Source: Colimorpha_A sp045533115 | Lineage (GTDB): Bacteria; Bacillota; Clostridia; Oscillospirales; CAG-272 | Length of the DNA stretch: 12,619 bases | NCBI GenBank assembly: GCA_045533115.1 | Contig: JAZSHF010000017.1 | Location: 1-12,619 of the forward strand | Direction: 5' to 3' | Part shown: positions 1 to 6,824 of the stretch, one piece after another | How the letters are laid out: every line of letters begins with the position of its first letter | Numbering within the stretch: the first letter of the stretch is position 1 | Made by a program: the position numbers and the translations under genes | Notes under the pieces: generated by a model | Told to the model about the DNA's origin: nothing | The model's database searches: none | What the model saw: only the letters and a program-made list of their open reading frames with translations

Positions 1-35
1 TATCTCTCTATTCTACCCATAAGGAGAACCAAACT

Positions 36-2606
36 ATGACTCCAATGATGGAACAATATCTCGAAATAAAAAACCGCTACCGTGACGCGATCCTCTTCTA
101 CCGCCTCGGAGACTTCTACGAAATGTTCTTCGACGACGCAAAGACCGCATCGCGCGAGCTTGAATTGACCTTAACGGGACGTGCCTGCGGCGAAAAGGAG
201 CGCGCACCGATGTGCGGAGTTCCGTTTCACGCTGCCGACACCTATATCGGACGCCTCGTTGCAAAGGGATATAAGGTGGTAGTCTGCGAGCAGATGGAGG
301 ATCCCGCAACGTCAACGTCGAAAGTTGTCAAGCGCGATATCGTCCGTGTAGTTACCCCCGGTACCGTCATCGACAATACACAGCTTGACGACTCAAAGAA
401 TAACTATATCTGCTCCCTCTGCGTAAACGAAAGCGCGTCACTCTGCTTCTTCGACGTGTCTACGGGCGAAATGACGGCGACTAGCTTTGAAAGCTATCAG
501 TCTGACGCGGTATTAAACGAGCTTGCGAAGTTCTTGCCGAGAGAAATAATGGTAAACAAGCCGATAAACGAGCTTCCCGACGTTGAGTTTTTCGTTACAA
601 ACCGCCTTCAGGCGTATGTAGCACAGGGCAAGGAGGAGCTTTTCGGCTATAACGGATGCCTTGCAAGTGTGACCAAGCAGTTCGGATCGCAGGCTTATGA
701 GGCAAAGGAGATAAGCAGGGAAACGGTATGCGCTATCGGTGCGCTTCTCCGCTACGTTACCGACACTCAAAGAACCGATACCGCAAACGTGTCGGGACTT
801 AAATTCTATCAGAACGGGGAGTTCCTTGAGCTTGACGTGGCAACAAGACGAAATCTCGAGCTTTGCGAAACGATGCGGAGCAAGGACAAAAAGGGCTCGC
901 TCCTTTCGGTTCTTGACAGAACGAGATCGTCGGCGGGCGCGAGAATGCTCCGCCGCTGGGTCGAGCAGCCGCTTGTAAACGCGAATAAGATAGGCCGCCG
1001 CCAGAGAGCGGTATCCGAGCTTGTGTCGAATTTTATGGCTCGCGAGGAGCTGAGTGAGTGCCTGTCGCATATCCTCGACCTCGACCGCCTTATGACGAAG
1101 CTCGTTTACGGAACGGCAAATGCAAAGGATCTCCGCGCCATCGCGGCGACCGCGTCGCTCGTTCCCGACATCAAGGAGCTTACCTCGTCCTTTGTCAGCG
1201 AGGAGCTTTCCGATATACACCTGCATCTCGACACCCTTTCCGATATAAGAGAGCTTATTGAGCGCTCAATAGTCGACGAGCCGCCGTTTTCTCTGCGCGA
1301 GGGCGGATTTATCCGCCGCGGCTTCAATCCCGAGGCGGACGAGCTTTTCGAGATAGTGCATAACGGCAAGAGTTATATTGAAAAAATAGCCGAAGCAGAG
1401 AGGGAAGCGACGGGCATAAAGAACCTGAAGGTCGCCTTCAACCGCGTATTCGGTTACTATATAGAGGTCACGAAATCGAATCTGAACGAGGTTCCCGACC
1501 GCTATATAAGAAAGCAGACCCTCGTCAACGCAGAGCGCTTCATAACCGAAGAGCTTAAGGAAAAAGAGGGAATGATCCTCGGCGCGTCGGACAAGCTGAA
1601 CGCCCTTGAATACGAGCTGTTTACGCAGATACGCGAGCGTATCGCCGCAGAAATTAAGCGCGTACAGCAGACGGCGTCGCTCCTTGCGAAGCTCGACTGC
1701 TACGTGTCGCTTGCCGACGTCGCAGTTCGCAACGGCTACACCTGCCCCGAGATCGAATACGGTAACGCGATAGTGATAAAAGAGGGACGCCACCCCGTCG
1801 TCGAGCAGTACGCGAAGGACGGCTATTTCGTTCCGAACGATACGCTTCTTGACACCAACCATAACCGCCTCGCGCTGATAACAGGCCCTAATATGGCGGG
1901 TAAATCGACCTATATGCGGCAGGTTGCGCTCATAACCCTTATGGCGCAGATCGGCTCGTTCGTTCCCGCAAAGGAAGCGAGAATCGGTATCGTCGATAAG
2001 ATATTCACGCGCGTAGGCGCGTCGGACGACCTCGCGTCGGGAACGTCGACCTTTATGCTCGAAATGAACGAGGTCGCCTATATCCTAAAAAACGCAACGA
2101 ACCGCAGTCTTATCATCTACGACGAGATAGGACGAGGCACCTCGACCTTTGACGGAATGAGTATCGCGCGTGCCGTTGCCGAATATACGGCGGGCAAAAA
2201 GCTTGGCGCAAAGACGATGTTCGCAACGCACTATCACGAGCTGACGGTGCTCGAAAAGGAGATCACGGGCGTGGTCAACTACAATATCGCCGCAAAGAAA
2301 AAGGGCGACGATATTACCTTCCTTCGCAAGATAGTCCGCGGTGCGACCGATGACAGCTACGGCATTGAAGTCGCAAAGCTCGCGGGAGTACCGAACGAGG
2401 TAATAAGACGCGCGAAGGAAGTGCTTAATCAGTTAACGACCGAAAACGCGCGCCCCGTCGAGTACAAGGGACGCGACAGCGCGATAACCTTCGACGACTA
2501 TAAGGCAGACGAGGTAAGAGAGAAGCTGCTTAACCTCGACCTCAACCTCTTAACGCCGATCGAAGCGTTGAACGTCCTCTCCGAACTTAAAAAAATAGCA
2601 AAATAA
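36..2606 (+). CDS. mutS: DNA mismatch repair protein MutS
   Basis: MutS recognises base mismatches and small loops in new DNA and recruits MutL. The 856-residue product matches the usual bacterial length (about 850). The mismatch-reading Phe-Tyr-Glu triad is at residues 27-29 in GDFYEMFFDD. The connector, lever and clamp regions follow. The C-terminal ABC-type ATPase has Walker A GPNMAGKST at 617-625, Walker B with Asp696-Glu697 in IIYDEIGRGTSTFDG, and the downstream FATHYHEL motif. The C-terminal tail is intact. The start is supported by AAGGAG at 21-26, nine bases before ATG. Other ATGs lie at codons 4 and 5, but the first has the best-placed ribosome site. mutL follows after 11 nt, so the two are almost certainly co-transcribed. 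The promoter must lie left of the window. The identification is by motif and is very secure. Confidence 0.98.
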   Translation: MTPMMEQYLEIKNRYRDAILFYRLGDFYEMFFDDAKTASRELELTLTGRACGEKERAPMCGVPFHAADTYIGRLVAKGYKVVVCEQMEDPATSTSKVVKRDIVRVVTPGTVIDNTQLDDSKNNYICSLCVNESASLCFFDVSTGEMTATSFESYQSDAVLNELAKFLPREIMVNKPINELPDVEFFVTNRLQAYVAQGKEELFGYNGCLASVTKQFGSQAYEAKEISRETVCAIGALLRYVTDTQRTDTANVSGLKFYQNGEFLELDVATRRNLELCETMRSKDKKGSLLSVLDRTRSSAGARMLRRWVEQPLVNANKIGRRQRAVSELVSNFMAREELSECLSHILDLDRLMTKLVYGTANAKDLRAIAATASLVPDIKELTSSFVSEELSDIHLHLDTLSDIRELIERSIVDEPPFSLREGGFIRRGFNPEADELFEIVHNGKSYIEKIAEAEREATGIKNLKVAFNRVFGYYIEVTKSNLNEVPDRYIRKQTLVNAERFITEELKEKEGMILGASDKLNALEYELFTQIRERIAAEIKRVQQTASLLAKLDCYVSLADVAVRNGYTCPEIEYGNAIVIKEGRHPVVEQYAKDGYFVPNDTLLDTNHNRLALITGPNMAGKSTYMRQVALITLMAQIGSFVPAKEARIGIVDKIFTRVGASDDLASGTSTFMLEMNEVAYILKNATNRSLIIYDEIGRGTSTFDGMSIARAVAEYTAGKKLGAKTMFATHYHELTVLEKEITGVVNYNIAAKKKGDDITFLRKIVRGATDDSYGIEVAKLAGVPNEVIRRAKEVLNQLTTENARPVEYKGRDSAITFDDYKADEVREKLLNLDLNLLTPIEALNVLSELKKIAK

Positions 2607-2617
2607 AGGAAAAATAT

Positions 2618-4594
2618 ATGCAGAAGATAAATCTTCTTGACAGTCAGGTAGCTAACCTTATCGCGGCGGGAGAGGTCGTTGAACGGCCTGCCTCGGCGAT
2701 AAAGGAGCTGCTTGAAAACAGTATAGACGCAGGTGCGACGCAAATAACCGCCGAGATAAAAAACGGCGGCGTGTCGCTTATGCGTATAACCGACAACGGA
2801 TGCGGAATGTCAAAGGACGATGCCCTTATCTGTACCCGCCGCCACGCGACGAGCAAGATAAAGGACGCAGCCGACCTCGACGGTATCGTCACCCTCGGCT
2901 TCAGAGGGGAGGCGCTTGCCGCAATATCGTCGGTATCGAAAATGAGAATAATGACGAGAACGAAGGACGCCGACCTCGGCGTTATAGTTGAGAGCGACGC
3001 AGGCAATATCGTTTCCTGTATCGAAAGCGGCTGTCCTTACGGTACGACAGTCATCGTCGAGGAGCTGTTTTCGAACGTCCCCGCAAGGCGTAAGTTCTTG
3101 AAGCGCGACGCGTCGGAAACTGCTGCCGTCAGCGCGGTGATGGAAAAAATGGCACTTTCGCGCCCCGACATTTCGTTCAAATTTATCGTCGACGGCAACC
3201 TGCGCTTCCAGACCGCGGGCGACAATTCGCTCGTCAACGTAATTTACGCAGTCCTCGGACGCGACTTCGCGAAAAAGACCGTCAATGTACACGATATGAC
3301 TGACGGAGTCGAGGTCGAGGGCGTTATCGGTACGCCCGATAACGTGCGCGGAAACCGAGGTGCTGAAAACTTCTTCATAAACGGGCGCTACGTCCGTTGC
3401 GGAACCGCCTCGGCGGCACTTGAGCAGGCGTTTTCGTCCTACATACCGTCGGACAAATTCCCGTCCTGCGTGCTGGCGATAACGGTGAACCCTGCATTCG
3501 TCGACGTAAACGTTCATCCGCAGAAATTAGAGGTCAAGTTCTCTAACGACAAGCCGATATTTAACGCCGTCTACTGTGCGGTCAAAAACACGCTGATGAG
3601 CGGTATCGACCGCCCGACTATGGGACAAACCAAGCTCACGGGCGACAGCTACAAGCTCTATCAGGACGTGCTGTCTATGAAAACGGCGACCGACGCCGAG
3701 GCGGAGCAGATCGCGTCGGAGAAGGAACGCCTGACGAGAAAGTACGAGCAGATAACGGTGCCGGTTGAGGAAAAGACCGCCCTGCCCGATATCGAGGTCG
3801 CGGTGCCGAAGCCGATACTTATGCCGTGGGAGACGGAGCTTAAAAAGCCGTCCGTTCCCCCCGCGCCCGAGGTCGAAAAACGTCCGAGCTTCACCGAGCG
3901 CCCGCCTGCCGTCGAGCCGATAAAAGCGCCCGAAATTGCACCGAAAGTGACACTTAACGAGCCGATATCGGCTCAAAATGAGCCGATTTTGACCAATAAA
4001 GAGCCGATTTCGGTACCGTTTTTCAAGATCGCTGGCGTTATGTTCAATACCTACGTTTTCGTCGAGCTTGAAAACAAAATGATGATAATCGACAAGCACG
4101 CGGCACACGAGCGGGTCCTGTTCGAGCAGATGCGCGCGAATATGTCGGCAAAGGAGCCTGTGTCACAGCTGCTGCTTTTCCCCGTGAACGTACCGCTCAC
4201 GCGCGAGGAGCTTGCCTCATGCTCCGAATATCTCGACGAGCTTGTCAAGCTCGGCTTCGACTTCGTTGAGGTTGAAAACGGCGTCGATCTTATACAGTAC
4301 CCGTCGGGGCTTAACGACGCGCAGGCGGTGACGATGTTCTCGGAGCTTGCCTCGCGCCTGTGTGACGGTCACGGCGACCTTAAGATCGGCAGAGACGCAT
4401 TCTATGAAAAGGCGCTCTACCAAGCGTCCTGCAAGGCGGCAGTCAAGGGCGGCCGAGAGGACAGCCCCGAAAATATCCGCTGGATCGCCGAGCAGGTAAT
4501 TACCAACCCCAACATCCGCTTCTGCCCACACGGGCGCCCCGTCGCATTCGAAATGACGAAGAGCGAATTTGAAAGGCAGTTCGAGAGGACGTAA
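2618..4594 (+). CDS. mutL: DNA mismatch repair protein MutL (endonuclease type)
   Basis: MutL couples mismatch recognition by MutS to strand removal. The N-terminal GHKL ATPase shows ELLENSIDAGA (Asn34), DNGCGM and GFRGEAL. A proline- and glutamate-rich linker spans roughly residues 380-465 and includes a seven-residue repeat (NEPISAQ, NEPILTN, KEPISVP). The C-terminal domain carries the metal-dependent nicking motif as DKHAAHERVLFE (Asp492 to Glu503), plus ASCKAAVKGG (Cys605), CPHGRP (636-641) and a closing FERQFER. These mark the nuclease-active MutL of bacteria that lack MutH/Dam. Lys stands where DQHA or DMHA is usual; the metal-binding Asp, His and Glu are kept. The ribosome site AAAGGA overlaps the mutS stop. 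Length of 658 is normal. No terminator follows directly; a palindromic repeat begins 5 nt after the stop. Confidence 0.97.
   Translation: MQKINLLDSQVANLIAAGEVVERPASAIKELLENSIDAGATQITAEIKNGGVSLMRITDNGCGMSKDDALICTRRHATSKIKDAADLDGIVTLGFRGEALAAISSVSKMRIMTRTKDADLGVIVESDAGNIVSCIESGCPYGTTVIVEELFSNVPARRKFLKRDASETAAVSAVMEKMALSRPDISFKFIVDGNLRFQTAGDNSLVNVIYAVLGRDFAKKTVNVHDMTDGVEVEGVIGTPDNVRGNRGAENFFINGRYVRCGTASAALEQAFSSYIPSDKFPSCVLAITVNPAFVDVNVHPQKLEVKFSNDKPIFNAVYCAVKNTLMSGIDRPTMGQTKLTGDSYKLYQDVLSMKTATDAEAEQIASEKERLTRKYEQITVPVEEKTALPDIEVAVPKPILMPWETELKKPSVPPAPEVEKRPSFTERPPAVEPIKAPEIAPKVTLNEPISAQNEPILTNKEPISVPFFKIAGVMFNTYVFVELENKMMIIDKHAAHERVLFEQMRANMSAKEPVSQLLLFPVNVPLTREELASCSEYLDELVKLGFDFVEVENGVDLIQYPSGLNDAQAVTMFSELASRLCDGHGDLKIGRDAFYEKALYQASCKAAVKGGREDSPENIRWIAEQVITNPNIRFCPHGRPVAFEMTKSEFERQFERT
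3959..3987. repeat. Palindromes and 21-bp tandem repeat in the MutL linker
   Basis: GAGCCGAT occurs at 3959-3966, 3980-3987 and 4001-4008, exactly 21 bp apart, encoding the seven-residue repeat in the linker. Between the first two copies lies ATCGGCTC (3967-3974). Positions 3959-3974 are therefore a perfect 16-bp palindrome, and 3967-3974 can instead pair with 3980-3987 around a five-base AAAAT loop. The second hairpin is followed by a short T run (3987-3990), giving a weak terminator-like look inside the gene. It may be only a product of repeat expansion in a disordered linker. Confidence 0.7.
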
Positions 4595-4598
4595 ATAA

Positions 4599-4762
4599 GC
4601 CTTCCCCTTGGGGAAGGTGGCCGAGAGAGGCGAAGCCGACCGAGGTCGGATGAGGTTAGGTTGCGAAGCAACCGTTTCAAAAACGATGTTACTTTTCTTA
4701 GGACACCTCATCCACCACGGGCACAGTGCCCGTGGTCCCCCTTCCCCAAGGGGAAGGCTGCC
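4599..4762. repeat. Palindrome-bounded 164-bp repeat element (MITE/REP-like, non-coding)
   Basis: A perfect 19-bp terminal inverted repeat bounds the element, at 4599-4617 and 4740-4758. Each end is itself nearly palindromic (CCTTCCCC-TT-GGGGAAGG and its AA-centred partner), so each can fold alone or pair with the other. Inside are a second matched pair GGATGAGGT/ACCTCATCC (4648-4656 and 4705-4713), a hairpin GGTTGC-gaa-GCAACC (4659-4673), and a perfect 10-bp stem at 4715-4735 with one central base. No transposase and no convincing target duplication are visible. The flanks are simply A/T rich. It sits directly after the mutL stop, a common place for such elements. The family resembles REP/MITE palindromes seen in many gut Clostridia genomes, from recall only. 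A 70-codon frame across it is judged non-coding. Confidence 0.85.
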
Positions 4763-4813
4763 AAAATACCGCACCACATTTAAAATTAACCTTCCCGCGC
4801 TGTTTTCGCGGAG

Positions 4814-4843
4814 AAAATAAAAAAGCCGAGCTGTTATCTCGGC
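4814..4843 (-). terminator. Minus-strand intrinsic terminator upstream of tgt
   Basis: Read on the minus strand, GCCGAG-ATAACAG-CTCGGC (4843 down to 4825) is followed at once by six T, an A, then four T, a textbook intrinsic terminator. On the plus strand the stem is followed by GGAAATGAG, so it would not terminate there. A smaller hairpin CCGCG/CGCGG lies at 4795-4811. No minus-strand gene lies to the right that this would serve. On the plus strand the same stem ends 15 nt before the tgt start, next to its weak ribosome site, so it could also influence tgt translation. Confidence 0.65.
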
Positions 4844-4858
4844 GGAAATGAGAATAAA

Positions 4859-5995
4859 ATGGCAAAATTTACACTGCTTAAGCAAGAGGGCAGAGCGCGC
4901 CGAGGCACCTTTGAGACGGTACACGGAACGGTTCAGACCCCCGTATTTATGAACGTCGGTACCTGCGCGGCAATTCGCGGCGGCGTGTCGACGGACGATC
5001 TAAGAGAGATCGGCTGTCAGGTCGAGCTTTCGAACACATACCACCTTCACATCCGTCCCGGTGACCGCCTCATTCACGAAATGGGCGGAATCCACAAGTT
5101 CTTCAACTGGGACCGCCCCGTTCTTACCGACTCGGGAGGATTCCAGGTCTTCTCGCTTGCGAAGCTCCGCAAGATAAAGGAAGATGGCGTTACCTTCAAT
5201 TCTCATATCGACGGTAAGAAGATATTTATGGGACCCGAGGAGTCGATGCAGATACAGTCGAACCTCGCCTCGACCATCGCGATGGCGTTCGACGAGTGCG
5301 TGGCTAACCCTGCCGAGTACCGCTACGCGAAGGACTCCTGCGACCGCACTTTCCGTTGGCTTCAAAGGTGTCAGGCGGAGATGAAGCGCTTAAATTCGCT
5401 TCCCGAAACGATAAATAAGAATCAGCTCCTTTTCGGTATAAATCAGGGCTGTACCTATATGGATCTCCGCGTAAACCACATGAAGCGTATTGCCGAGCTT
5501 GACTGCGACGGCTACGCTATCGGCGGTCTTGCCGTAGGTGAGACGGCAGAGGAGATGTACGCGACGATCGACGAGGTCGAGCCGCACATGCCGATAAACA
5601 AGCCGCGTTATCTTATGGGTGTCGGTACACCGCAGAACATTCTCGAGGCGGTACGCAGAGGAGTCGATTTCTTCGACTGCGTAATGCCGAGCCGTAATGC
5701 GCGCCACGGCAACCTTTTCACTTGGGAGGGCAAGCTGACGGTGCTGAACGAGAAGTTCAAAACCGATCCGCGCCCGATATCCGAAAGCTGTAATTGCCCC
5801 GCCTGCCGCAGCTATAGCCGCGCGTATATCCGCCACCTTCTCAAGGTCGACGAGATGCTCGGAATGCGCCTTTGCGTGCTTCATAATCTCTATTTCTATA
5901 ACGACCTTATGCAGAAAATAAGAGACGCGCTCGACGAGGGAAGATTTGAAAGCTTCTACCGTGAGAATATCGACCGTCTCGGCGAAAGAGTATGA
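4859..5995 (+). CDS. tgt: Queuine/preQ1 tRNA-guanine transglycosylase
   Basis: Tgt swaps guanine-34 in the anticodon wobble position of GUN tRNAs (Asp, Asn, His, Tyr) for preQ1, the entry step of queuosine in bacteria. At 378 residues it is normal length. The substrate-pocket motif DSGGFQVFS starts at Asp91, and FDEC is also present. The nucleophile is Asp273 in FDCVMPSRNARHG. The zinc site is complete: Cys311, Cys313, Cys316 and His342 (C-x-C-x2-C-x25-H). The start MAKFTLL matches the family's usual beginning, though the ribosome site is weak (GGA at 4844-4846, 12 nt away). The stop overlaps the next start as ATGA, implying translational coupling. Genes for preQ1 synthesis are not in the window, so the cell either makes it elsewhere or salvages it. 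Confidence 0.97.
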   Translation: MAKFTLLKQEGRARRGTFETVHGTVQTPVFMNVGTCAAIRGGVSTDDLREIGCQVELSNTYHLHIRPGDRLIHEMGGIHKFFNWDRPVLTDSGGFQVFSLAKLRKIKEDGVTFNSHIDGKKIFMGPEESMQIQSNLASTIAMAFDECVANPAEYRYAKDSCDRTFRWLQRCQAEMKRLNSLPETINKNQLLFGINQGCTYMDLRVNHMKRIAELDCDGYAIGGLAVGETAEEMYATIDEVEPHMPINKPRYLMGVGTPQNILEAVRRGVDFFDCVMPSRNARHGNLFTWEGKLTVLNEKFKTDPRPISESCNCPACRSYSRAYIRHLLKVDEMLGMRLCVLHNLYFYNDLMQKIRDALDEGRFESFYRENIDRLGERV

Positions 5996-6615
5996 TAGAA
6001 ATTCTCTACCGCGACGAATATCTGTGTGTCGTTATCAAGCCGATCGGATACGTCTCCGAGGACGGCGATAAGTCGGTTCCGTCGCTTATAAGAGAGGAAA
6101 TCGGCAAGCCCGATGCTTATATCGGAACGGTGCATCGTCTTGACAAAAACGTCGGCGGACTTATGGTATACTCGCTCCGCCACGATATGACGGGCAAGCT
6201 GACCGAGGCGCTGTCGCACCCCGACGCGGGAAAAGAGTACCTGGCGCTCCTTTCGGGCGTGCCGAGCGAAAGCGAAGCGGTGCTTACCGACCTGCTCTAC
6301 CACGATAGGTCAAAAAACAAGACCTACGTTGTAAAGCGCAAGCGCGCAGGCGTTAAGGAAGCGAAACTCTCGTATAAGACCCTTAAGGTCGATGACGGCA
6401 AAGCCCTCGTTTCGGTCAAGCTCTATACGGGCAGAACGCATCAGATAAGAGCGCAGTTCGCATCACGCTCTCTCCCCCTCGTCGGTGACAGCCGATACGG
6501 CGGCGGCAAGGGCGATCCGATGCTTTATTCGTACCGCTTGACGTTCACGCACCCGAAAAACGGCAAGAAAATGGAATTTGAAAGCTGCCCCGAATGGATA
6601 GGTCGCACTTCATAA
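5992..6615 (+). CDS. RluA-family RNA pseudouridine synthase, small form
   Basis: The enzyme converts specific uridines in rRNA or tRNA to pseudouridine. The catalytic motif is VHRLDKNVGGLMVYS with Asp51; the family's usual HRLDxxTSG has Val in place of Thr here. Other RluA marks are KEYLALLSG, the KLYTGRTHQIRAQFA block, and PLVGDSRYGG. At 207 residues it is a bare catalytic domain with no N-terminal S4 RNA-binding domain, so the target cannot be assigned among RluA, RluC, RluD or TruC types. The ATG overlaps the tgt stop by 4 nt, with GAAAGAG just upstream, so it should be made together with Tgt. The pairing suggests a small RNA-modification operon. The stop codon lies inside a 27-nt palindrome. 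Confidence 0.9.
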   Translation: MIEILYRDEYLCVVIKPIGYVSEDGDKSVPSLIREEIGKPDAYIGTVHRLDKNVGGLMVYSLRHDMTGKLTEALSHPDAGKEYLALLSGVPSESEAVLTDLLYHDRSKNKTYVVKRKRAGVKEAKLSYKTLKVDDGKALVSVKLYTGRTHQIRAQFASRSLPLVGDSRYGGGKGDPMLYSYRLTFTHPKNGKKMEFESCPEWIGRTS

Positions 6616-6627
6616 TGAAGCGCGACC
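6601..6627. other. 27-nt palindrome spanning the pseudouridine synthase stop codon
   Basis: GGTCGC (6601-6606) pairs with GCGACC (6622-6627), and inside it CTTCAT (6608-6613) pairs with ATGAAG (6615-6620). Only one mismatch (A6607/C6621) and one central base interrupt it. The stop codon (6613-6615) is at the tip. No T run follows, so it is not a standard intrinsic terminator. It may protect the 3' end of the tgt operon mRNA, or be part of the adjoining repeat. Confidence 0.7.
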
Positions 6628-6629
6628 TA

Positions 6630-6779
6630 ATGATATCCGTTCCTTGCAGTCACGGATGATATACCCTAACGGGTATGATGTCTGCTTTGCAGATGATATA
6701 CGCTCCGCGTATGAAGGAACGGATATTATATCATGCTTGCCGAAGCTAAGTATATCATATCAGGACAGTGATATATCAT
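6630..6779. repeat. Structured multi-hairpin repeat with repeated ATGATAT/ATATCAT
   Basis: A 13-bp perfect inverted repeat, ATATCCGTTCCTT at 6633-6645 and its complement at 6714-6726, encloses three consecutive hairpins. These are ATACCC-TAAC-GGGTAT (6661-6676), TCTGC-TTT-GCAGA (6681-6693) and ATACGC-TCC-GCGTAT (6698-6712). The left arm can instead pair locally (6635-6640 with 6652-6657). The 7-mer ATGATAT occurs at 6630, 6656 and 6693, with a variant at 6675, and sits at hairpin junctions. Its complement ATATCAT occurs at 6728, 6752 and 6773 on the right side. A further hairpin GCTT-gccg-AAGC lies at 6735-6746. No coding frame is apparent. It could be a dispersed non-autonomous element or a structured RNA. 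Confidence 0.8.
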
Positions 6780-6799
6780 TTTAATTGTACTGAAAAACA

Positions 6800-6821
6800 A
6801 AAGGGCGGATAACCACCCTTT
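6800..6821. terminator. Bidirectional intrinsic terminator between convergent genes
   Basis: AAAGGG (6800-6805) pairs with CCCTTT (6816-6821), with an inner GG/CC (6807-6808 with 6813-6814), one mismatch, and an ATAA loop. On the plus strand it runs into TATTTTAT. On the minus strand the stem is followed by TTGTTTTT. It begins just beyond the stop of the minus-strand epimerase gene and closes the plus-strand tgt operon, so it probably serves both. Confidence 0.85.
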
Positions 6822-6824
6822 ATT

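Noticed and set aside
513..1226. 237-codon minus-strand open frame opposite mutS
   Set aside because: It lies wholly inside a certain gene, has no family motif, and reads as low-complexity shadow of the mutS codon pattern. Other antisense frames over mutS, mutL, tgt, metF and metH were dropped for the same reason.
4608..4820. 70-codon plus-strand frame over the repeat between mutL and tgt
   Set aside because: It consists almost entirely of palindrome sequence, giving mirrored peptide words, with no ribosome site.
4763..4858. preQ1 riboswitch upstream of tgt
   Set aside because: No small H-type pseudoknot pattern with the A-rich tail was found. The two hairpins present are simple, and one is a minus-strand terminator.
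4217..4924. 235-codon minus-strand frame across mutL, the repeat and tgt
   Set aside because: It crosses two conserved plus-strand genes and the palindromic repeat, and would run through a minus-strand terminator at 4814-4843. No recognisable domain.
6630..6779. CRISPR array or tRNA gene
   Set aside because: The repeated word is only 7 bp with no regular spacer length, and the cloverleaf-like fold lacks T-loop and anticodon features of a tRNA.
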